From: Glaciecola sp. UBA983
GTDB lineage: Bacteria; Pseudomonadota; Gammaproteobacteria; Enterobacterales; Alteromonadaceae
Direction: 5' to 3'
Length of the DNA: 12,275 nucleotides
Assembly: GCA_002292215.1 (NCBI GenBank)
Contig: DBBN01000114.1
Location: 1 to 12,275, forward strand
Below the pieces are notes generated by a model. The model was not told the origin of the DNA. It worked only from the letters and a program-made list of their open reading frames with translations, and did not search any database. This document shows, piece by piece, positions 7,713 through 12,275 of the stretch. Made by a program: the position numbers and the translations under genes. Numbering within the stretch: the stretch's first letter is position 1; each line of letters opens with the position of its first letter.

Positions 7713-7742
7713 AAAAACGCCCAGTCACAGGGCGTTTTTTTT
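7713..7742. terminator. Bidirectional intrinsic terminator between the M28 peptidase and slmA
   Basis: CGCCC (7718-7722) pairs with GGGCG (7730-7734) across a 7-base loop. The stem is preceded by five A and followed by eight T, so on either strand the hairpin ends in a U-run and the A and T tracts can extend the stem. It lies 28 bp after the peptidase stop and about 64 bp after the end of slmA on the other strand, so it can serve both converging transcripts. Confidence 0.9.
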
Positions 7743-7805
7743 GTGGTTTTGATTGATACTTGTTTGCAATGAATCATGTTTTTGTTGGAATAATAAAACT
7801 ACGGT

Positions 7806-8396
7806 TTATGCAAAATACAATGCCTTAATTCCCGCCCACTGCTCCGTAAATAACTCCGTCGGTTTACGACTAAATTCACTGCGAATGAAATTACTGATAC
7901 GCCCATCGGCATAACACACTAATAAACTGGCCAATACGGCTTCATCAACGGGCAAGGTTTTACCATCACGGACTTTGCGTTCACGTAAGACTTGTTTTAG
8001 TTGAGTTTCTAGACGTTCGAAGATCTTAGCCACACGACCGCGTAATTTATCCCGCTCACCGGTTAACGCATCACCATGTAAAATACGTGCAATACCAGGA
8101 TTTTTCTCTGCAAAACCAAGTACTAAATGAATAATCAGTTGGCAGCGATTGGCGGTATCTTTTTCTTCATTAATGATCTTGTTTATTCGAGTAAATAACG
8201 TTTCTTCAACAAAATCAATCAAGCCTTCAAACATTTTCGCCTTACTAGGGAAGTGACGATATAACGCGGCTTCTGATACGCCGACTTGTTCTGCTAATTT
8301 AGCCGTCGTAATACGCTGACCATTATGACTTTCAAGCATACTGGCTAAAGTTTGTAAAATTTGTGCGCGGCGGTTAATTTTTTTGGGAGTAGCCAT
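7806..8396 (-). CDS. slmA: Nucleoid occlusion factor SlmA (TetR family)
   Basis: A 196-residue DNA-binding protein that blocks FtsZ ring assembly over the nucleoid while bound to SlmA boxes spread around the chromosome. The N-terminal segment [16 protein letters not shown] and the helix-turn-helix [20 protein letters not shown] (28-47) are nearly those of E. coli SlmA, as is the FPSKAKMF that follows. The middle RQVLRE-like helix region (QVLRER, 135-140) and the SEF near residue 173 also match. Length agrees with E. coli. AAAGGAT lies seven bases before the ATG. The gene follows coaBC by 34 bp on the same strand and probably shares its transcript; the usual dut gene between them is absent. 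A SlmA-box-like sequence lies just upstream. Confidence 0.96.
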   Translation of the reverse strand: MATPKKINRRAQILQTLASMLESHNGQRITTAKLAEQVGVSEAALYRHFPSKAKMFEGLIDFVEETLFTRINKIINEEKDTANRCQLIIHLVLGFAEKNPGIARILHGDALTGERDKLRGRVAKIFERLETQLKQVLRERKVRDGKTLPVDEAVLASLLVCYADGRISNFIRSEFSRKPTELFTEQWAGIKALYFA

Positions 8397-8430
8397 GTGT
8401 TAATCCTTTAAATCTCATTCAGTAGGTTGG

Positions 8431-9708
8431 TCAGTGATTACTTACTTGATTCGCTAATATTGTAAGGAGTTGCGTTGCTAATGCAAGTTTATCTTGCTTA
8501 GGTAATACCATTTGCGCATCAGCAGTAAATACGGTTAACGCATTATCGTTTTGGTTAAAGCCAATATCGGGTTGCGACACATCATTGGCTGCGATCATAT
8601 TGAGTTTTTTACGCGTTAATTTACCGCGGGCATAGCGTTCTACATCATGCGTTTCAGCCGCAAAGCCTAAAGTGAAAGGAGGCCTCGGTAGCGCAGCTAC
8701 ATCGGCTAAAATATCCGGGTTTTTGACTAGCGTAAGCGTCATTTCATCATTGTCTTTTTTGATTTTTTGACTGGCAACATCGGCGACGCGATAATCTGCG
8801 ACTGCTGCACAGGCGATAAAAATATCACACGATTGTTGTACCGCATGCATCACCGCTGCATGCATATCGACGGCACTTTGCACTTGTATTACCTTACAGC
8901 CCATTGGTGCTGGAATATCAACGGGTCCCGACACAAGTGTAACTTCAGCTCCCATGGCTAATGCCTGAACCGCTAAACAGTAACCCATTTTGCCACTACT
9001 ATGATTGGAAATATAACGCACAGGATCAATCGGCTCTCGCGTGGGTCCTGCCGTAATTAAGATATGCTTACCAGCGAGTAATCCGGGAGTGTCCTGTAAA
9101 CCTTCGGGAGGTTCGTTAGTCGCAGTAGAGGCGGTCTTCTCGTTACCACTAAGCGCTTTGAGTGCCGCAACGGCTTCATCTAACATCTGCGCAATGTCAA
9201 CCGTTTCGAGCATTCTGCCATACCCGATATCACCACACGCTTGTTCGCCAGAAGCTGGCCCAAAACAAGTGATCCCACGTTCAGTAATTGTTTTAAGGTT
9301 TGCTTGAGTTGCCGCAGCTGCCCACATTTGTTGATTCATCGCAGGGGCAATAAAGATGGGTGCAGGCGTAGCAAGTACCAACGTCGTTAATAAATCATCT
9401 GCCATCCCGTGTGCAAGTTTAGCTAAGCAATGCGCGGTTGCAGGAGCAATTAATAGAACATCAGCCCAGCGGGCTAGCTCGATATGACCCATGCCAGCTT
9501 CGGCTTCTGGATCAAGCAAATGCTGATGCACGATATTACCGCTCACGGCTTGAAGGGATAACGGGGTAACAAATGCCGCAGATGATGGTGATAACACCAC
9601 ACGCACATTTGCCCCTAGGCCAGTTAATTTTCTCACCAAGTCAGGTGCTTTATAGGCAGCTATCCCACCGGTAACACCTAGTAACACATTGACGCTCTGT
9701 AATGCCAT
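8431..9708 (-). CDS. coaBC: Bifunctional phosphopantothenoylcysteine decarboxylase/phosphopantothenate-cysteine ligase
   Basis: This cytosolic flavoenzyme performs two steps of coenzyme A synthesis: CTP-dependent joining of cysteine to 4'-phosphopantothenate (CoaB) and decarboxylation of the product (CoaC). The N-terminal CoaC domain (about 1-185) has GVTGGIAAYK, the catalytic His75 in GMGHIELA, PAMNQQMW (122-129) and Cys158 in ACGDIGYGRM. The CoaB domain (about 212-425) has AGPTREPIDP, the NHSSGKMG nucleotide loop, AAVADYR, KIKK (315-318) and AANDVS. I start at the ATG at 9708 because it puts His75 and Cys158 at exactly their E. coli numbers; a GTG five codons upstream is less likely. The 425-residue length exceeds the usual 406, mainly through a polar linker at about 187-210. 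A well-formed promoter lies upstream, and radC diverges. Confidence 0.96.
   Translation of the reverse strand: MALQSVNVLLGVTGGIAAYKAPDLVRKLTGLGANVRVVLSPSSAAFVTPLSLQAVSGNIVHQHLLDPEAEAGMGHIELARWADVLLIAPATAHCLAKLAHGMADDLLTTLVLATPAPIFIAPAMNQQMWAAAATQANLKTITERGITCFGPASGEQACGDIGYGRMLETVDIAQMLDEAVAALKALSGNEKTASTATNEPPEGLQDTPGLLAGKHILITAGPTREPIDPVRYISNHSSGKMGYCLAVQALAMGAEVTLVSGPVDIPAPMGCKVIQVQSAVDMHAAVMHAVQQSCDIFIACAAVADYRVADVASQKIKKDNDEMTLTLVKNPDILADVAALPRPPFTLGFAAETHDVERYARGKLTRKKLNMIAANDVSQPDIGFNQNDNALTVFTADAQMVLPKQDKLALATQLLTILANQVSNH
8434..8445. promoter_or_regulatory. SlmA-box-like sequence upstream of slmA
   Basis: GTGATTACTTAC matches the 12-bp SlmA-binding consensus GTGAGTACTCAC at 10 positions, with both outer GTGA/AC ends kept. 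It overlaps the last codons of coaBC and lies 38 bp before the slmA start. The match could be chance, since about half a site of this quality is expected in 12 kb of random sequence. Its position makes autoregulation or local SlmA loading conceivable. Confidence 0.3.
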
Positions 9709-9732
9709 AATTTTCTGCTTCACTTACGTATG

Positions 9733-9755
9733 ACCGAAACTCAACATCGTTCGGT
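9733..9755 (-). promoter_or_regulatory. Small inverted repeat in the coaBC leader
   Basis: ACCGAA (9733-9738) and TTCGGT (9750-9755) are perfect inverted copies around an 11-base loop. The repeat lies between the predicted coaBC transcription start and its ATG, so it would be a weak hairpin in the mRNA leader, or a protein-binding site shared with divergent radC. No ribosome binding site is occluded. Confidence 0.25.
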
Positions 9756-9773
9756 AATGACTGAATATTTTCC

Positions 9774-9802
9774 ATTATGTGGATAAAAATACGATTTGCC
9801 AA
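9774..9802 (-). promoter_or_regulatory. Sigma-70-type promoter for coaBC-slmA
   Basis: On the minus strand TTGGCA (9802-9797) and CATAAT (9779-9774) are separated by exactly 17 bases; each hexamer matches the sigma-70 consensus at five of six positions. Transcription would start near 9767 and give a leader of about 60 bases before the coaBC ATG at 9708. There is no comparable pair in the 34-bp coaBC-slmA gap, so this promoter probably drives both genes. Confidence 0.65.
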
Positions 9803-9828
9803 CATTTTTTTAATTAGGGAGTACTAAC

Positions 9829-10515
9829 ATGGAAAGACAGGTAGCTAGTGACTGTAGGGTCGCAAACAGAGAACATTTCCCAGTTTTAGCGCGTGGACAT
9901 ATTAGTCAGTGGAGCGACAGCCAATTATTGGGATTTATCCTGCAACAACGGCACTCGCCACAAAGTAGCTTGCACATGGCGAACCAGCTATTGCAAGAAC
10001 TCGGTTCCTTGCATGGAGTCTTGAACGCCAGTCAAAACGTACTATGCTCAGTGCCCGGTGTTGGGCCTAAAAAGTATATTCGCTGCCAAGCTATTGTTGA
10101 GTTGCATAAACGCACTAGCGTGCAGCATGTTGAGCGTATGATGAAGCTGGACTCGGTAGATGAGAGCAAAGCATTTTTTATTAGCCAGTTACAATATTAT
10201 CAGCATGAATGTTTTGCGGTGGTATTGCTCAATAGCCAGCATGAGTTTTTGCATTATCGTGAATTATTTACAGGCACAATAAATTCTGCATCGGTGTACC
10301 CACGGGAGATCGTTAAATACGTGGTGGATTATAACGCTGCCAACGTATTGATTGGACATAATCATCCTAGCGGATCACCAGAACCGAGTCAGGCTGATAT
10401 AGCGATGACCCAAAAAATAGTGGAAGCACTTGGGTTAATCGATGTGCAAGTATTGGATCATATTGTAGTTGGAGTAGGAAATGCAGTATCATTAGCGCAA
10501 AGAGGCTGTTTGTAG
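9829..10515 (+). CDS. radC: RadC family JAB/MPN domain protein (UPF0758)
   Basis: A 228-residue protein of the RadC family. The N-terminal part (about 1-95) carries a helix-hairpin-helix-like segment, VPGVGPKKY (75-83). The C-terminal MPN/JAB domain has the metal-binding signature HNHPSG with a downstream Asp (His177, His179, Asp190) and the DHIVVG strand (210-215). The JAMM motif predicts a zinc hydrolase, but the cellular role is unsettled; the original link to DNA repair in E. coli was later withdrawn as a radC phenotype. GGGAG seven bases upstream supports the start. The position next to coaBC and before rpmB is the classic gammaproteobacterial order. The first 30 residues are more divergent than usual, lacking the typical RPREKL opening. 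A glycosyltransferase gene follows after six bases. Confidence 0.93.
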   Translation: MERQVASDCRVANREHFPVLARGHISQWSDSQLLGFILQQRHSPQSSLHMANQLLQELGSLHGVLNASQNVLCSVPGVGPKKYIRCQAIVELHKRTSVQHVERMMKLDSVDESKAFFISQLQYYQHECFAVVLLNSQHEFLHYRELFTGTINSASVYPREIVKYVVDYNAANVLIGHNHPSGSPEPSQADIAMTQKIVEALGLIDVQVLDHIVVGVGNAVSLAQRGCL

Positions 10516-10521
10516 TGAATT

Positions 10522-11334
10522 ATGAAATTATCCGTTATTTTTTCCACGTATAACTCTCCGGATTGGATGGAAAAAACCTTGTGGGGTTTGCATTATCAAA
10601 CTTACCAAGACTTTGAAATTGTCATCGCTGATGATGGGTCTGATGCTGAAACTAAAGCGCGCATTGAGCAGTTTGAACGTGATTCAGGGCGCAAGCTCAC
10701 TCATGTGTGGCAAGAAGACGATGGTTTTCAAAAAACACGGATATTAAATAAAGCGCTTTTAGCCACAACTGGCGAGTACATTGTCTTTACGGACGGTGAT
10801 TGTGTCTGTCGCAAAGACTTTTTACAAGTGCATGTTGATAATGCGCAACCGGGTTATTTTTTATCTGGCGGCTACTTTAAATTGCCGATGGCAGCGTCAA
10901 AAGCAATTACACGAGAGCATATTGCCTCGGGTTTAGCATTTGATGTTGATTTTTTAGTTGACCATGGCCTCAAACCGAATTATAAAACGCTGAAATTAAC
11001 AGCCACGGCGACTAAGGCTAAATGGTTAAATCGAATTACACCGACATCACCGACGTGGAATGGACATAATGCATCAACATTTCGTGACTTAATTTTCGCG
11101 ACGAATGGGTTTGATGAGCGAATGCAATATGGTGGTGAAGATCGTGAGATGGGCGAGCGCTTGTTTAACATGGGGATCAAATCCAAGCAAATTCGCTATT
11201 CTGCTATTTGCATTCATTTAGACCACGCCCGGGGCTACGTAAAGCCAGAAATGATCTCTAAAAACAAGGCGATACGAAAATATACTAAAGAAAATAAGGT
11301 GTTGCGCACGCCTTTCGGGATTGAAAAAGATTAA
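10522..11334 (+). CDS. Family 2 glycosyltransferase (GT-A fold, C-terminal galactosyltransferase-like region)
   Basis: A 270-residue cytosolic or membrane-associated GT2 enzyme with no transmembrane helix. It has the N-terminal nucleotide-sugar region SVIFSTYN, ADDGS (36-40), the metal-binding TDGD (90-93) and, in the C-terminal part, NGHNAS, FATNGFDER and GGEDRE (204-209), the conserved acidic motif of the Glyco_transf_7C region. The final HLDHARGY (232-239) is also usual in this subgroup. The donor and acceptor cannot be read. An LPS core or other surface-glycan role is inferred because LPS core genes commonly lie near the mutM/rpmBG region in enterics. It begins six bases after radC without a clear Shine-Dalgarno sequence, so translation is probably coupled to radC. 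It is an insertion relative to the E. coli radC-rpmB junction. Confidence 0.88.
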   Translation: MKLSVIFSTYNSPDWMEKTLWGLHYQTYQDFEIVIADDGSDAETKARIEQFERDSGRKLTHVWQEDDGFQKTRILNKALLATTGEYIVFTDGDCVCRKDFLQVHVDNAQPGYFLSGGYFKLPMAASKAITREHIASGLAFDVDFLVDHGLKPNYKTLKLTATATKAKWLNRITPTSPTWNGHNASTFRDLIFATNGFDERMQYGGEDREMGERLFNMGIKSKQIRYSAICIHLDHARGYVKPEMISKNKAIRKYTKENKVLRTPFGIEKD

Positions 11335-11352
11335 GTAATTCTACGAAATAGT

Positions 11353-11388
11353 TTGCTTTTGAATATTAAATGCTGTATAAAATGCGCC
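11353..11388 (+). promoter_or_regulatory. Promoter of the rpmB-rpmG operon with GC-rich discriminator
   Basis: TTGCTT (11353-11358) and TATAAA (11376-11381) are 17 bases apart. The -10 box is followed by a G/C-rich stretch, GCGCCC (11384-11389), in the discriminator position. Such discriminators are typical of stringently controlled ribosomal promoters that respond to ppGpp and DksA. Transcription would start near 11388, leaving a leader of about 77 bases before rpmB in which I see no strong structure. Confidence 0.6.
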
Positions 11389-11464
11389 CTCTTATTCGGA
11401 ACTGTGTGTCTCTAATCCAGCAGCTGTTTCGATAATTATTAAAGTTGTTCTGGAGACAAATACT

Positions 11465-11701
11465 ATGGCTAAAGTATGTCAAGTAACAGGCAAGCGTCCT
11501 GCAGTTGGTAATAACCGCTCACACGCTCGTAACGCGACTCGTCGTCGTTTTTTACCAAATTTACAAACTCACCGTTTTTGGGTTGAGTCTGAAAACCGTT
11601 TCATCAAATTACGTCTTACTCCAAAAGGTATGCGTATTATTGATAAGAAGGGCATCGATTCAGTACTAACTGAAATGCGTGCTCGTGGCGAAAAAGTTTA
11701 A
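11465..11701 (+). CDS. rpmB: 50S ribosomal protein L28
   Basis: A 78-residue, strongly basic protein of the large ribosomal subunit, the same length as in E. coli. The opening [12 protein letters not shown] and the segments NNRSHA and [13 protein letters not shown] are the family hallmarks, and the C-terminal half ends in RLTPKGMR and a basic tail. GGAG nine bases before the ATG supports the start. The gene has its own promoter and runs straight into rpmG: its TAA forms the beginning of the TAAGGAG that serves as the rpmG ribosome binding site. Confidence 0.98.
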   Translation: MAKVCQVTGKRPAVGNNRSHARNATRRRFLPNLQTHRFWVESENRFIKLRLTPKGMRIIDKKGIDSVLTEMRARGEKV

Positions 11702-11712
11702 GGAGCTAGATT

Positions 11713-11868
11713 ATGCGCGATAAAATTAAATTAGTATCTTCTGCTGGCACTGGTTTCTACTACACCACAGACAAAAACAAGCGTAACATGCCTGGAAAAA
11801 TGGAGATCAAAAAGTTTGATCCTAAAATCCGTAAGCACGTTATGTTCAAGGAAGCTAAAATCAAATAA
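11713..11868 (+). CDS. rpmG: 50S ribosomal protein L33
   Basis: A 51-residue basic protein (start [19 protein letters not shown], end FKEAKIK) that is clearly L33 of the large subunit. It has no CxxC pairs, so it is the zinc-independent form usual in gammaproteobacteria. It lacks the first four residues (MAKG) seen in E. coli L33 and starts directly at the MRDK segment, which fits the AAGGAG seven bases upstream. It follows rpmB by 11 bp and is followed within 25 bp by an intrinsic terminator, so rpmB-rpmG is a compact two-gene operon. Confidence 0.97.
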   Translation: MRDKIKLVSSAGTGFYYTTDKNKRNMPGKMEIKKFDPKIRKHVMFKEAKIK

Positions 11869-11888
11869 TTTTTGGTTTTGTCTCCACG

Positions 11889-11915
11889 AAAGCCCGGTTT
11901 TATACCGGGTTTTTT
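11889..11915 (+). terminator. Intrinsic terminator of rpmB-rpmG
   Basis: CCCGGT (11893-11898) pairs with ACCGGG (11904-11909) across a 5-base loop, with G-T and A-T pairs able to extend the stem. A run of six T (11910-11915) follows. It lies about 25 bp after the rpmG stop. Confidence 0.9.
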
Positions 11916-11945
11916 GCGTTTACTCAAAAAAATTGGTAACGGCTT

Positions 11946-12275
11946 ATGATCCGCATGCAGACACGAACATGGAATAACTTGATCATCTTTGTGATGCTCG
12001 GCATGTTAGTGTTGTTTTTTGTGTTAAACCAAAAAATCAATACGCCTCCTGATATCCCAGCCCAATTGTTGATCCCTCATGAGATGCAGTTGACTCGTTG
12101 GCAAAGTGCAGGCATAGATTTACAGCGAAACTCGCAAGGGGGTTTTACCGAAACCAATAGCAAGCAGATCAGCGAGACTGCTATTAACCGTTTATTAGCA
12201 GCGTGGGAATCAGCGGTGATCAGTTCCGAGCCTCTAAGCTCAGAGCAAATTGTAGAAATTTCGTTTACCGAAGCA
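11946..12275 (+). CDS. Unrecognised single-pass membrane protein, 5' part only
   Basis: The frame is open from the ATG at 11946 through the last base of the window, giving 110 residues of an incomplete protein. After a short positively charged start (two Arg by residue 7) there is one strong hydrophobic helix at about 11-27 and then a polar, Gln/Ser-rich region predicted to be periplasmic (N-in orientation). I recognise no domain. A second ATG at 11955 is possible; neither start has a strong ribosome binding site. The gene lies behind the rpmB-rpmG terminator, where many Alteromonadales carry a small hypothetical membrane protein before mutM, so mutM may lie just beyond the window; that is a guess from gene order. 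Confidence 0.65.
   Translation, partial: MIRMQTRTWNNLIIFVMLGMLVLFFVLNQKINTPPDIPAQLLIPHEMQLTRWQSAGIDLQRNSQGGFTETNSKQISETAINRLLAAWESAVISSEPLSSEQIVEISFTEA

Noticed and set aside
9709..9723. GTG start giving a CoaBC five residues longer
   Set aside because: Starting at the ATG places the catalytic His and Cys at the E. coli positions 75 and 158, and the GTG has no ribosome binding site.
1..12275. Defence island, prophage, integron or CRISPR locus
   Set aside because: I found no nuclease, helicase, integrase, transposase, phage gene or regularly spaced repeat on either strand.

Overview
The window is chromosomal DNA from a gammaproteobacterium, most likely a marine Alteromonadales (Alteromonas/Paraglaciecola/Shewanella-like). 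This rests on the slmA, coaBC, radC, rpmB, rpmG block, the wording of the SlmA, CoaBC, L28 and L33 proteins, the moderate-to-low GC content, and an MSHA-like pilin. I see no mobile element, CRISPR array, tRNA, rRNA or integrase.

Left part (about 1-7,700) is accessory. A plus-strand cytosolic M14/AspA-AstE-type zinc deacylase (217-1338) faces a minus-strand series and shares its stop codon tetranucleotide with an orphan type IV pilin-like gene (1335-1844). Upstream of the pilin on the same strand are three lipoprotein genes: an esterase-family alpha/beta hydrolase (1909-2871), a DUF885 putative zinc peptidase (2871-4658) and a NAPE-PLD-like metallo-beta-lactamase-fold hydrolase (4743-5837). 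Diverging from these is a fourth lipoprotein, an M28 zinc peptidase with a PA insert (5978-7684), which ends in a strong bidirectional terminator. All four lipoproteins lack Asp at +2, so outer-membrane sorting is expected. Together they look like a cell-envelope set for hydrolysing peptides, esters or acyl-amides; the shared substrate is not known.

Right part (about 7,800-12,275) is a housekeeping block. coaBC and slmA run leftward from a good sigma-70-type promoter (9774-9802). radC and a family 2 glycosyltransferase run rightward from the same intergenic region. Then come rpmB and rpmG, with their own promoter carrying a GC-rich discriminator and an intrinsic terminator, and finally the 5' part of an unrecognised single-pass membrane protein cut by the window end. 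Compared with the classic E. coli order, dut is missing between coaBC and slmA, and a glycosyltransferase sits between radC and rpmB.

I did not find a convincing new defence or mobile system. The most noteworthy items are the lipoprotein hydrolase cluster, the missing dut with a SlmA-box-like sequence in its place, the composite palindromic element upstream of the deacylase, and the orphan pilin with fully overlapping convergent stops.
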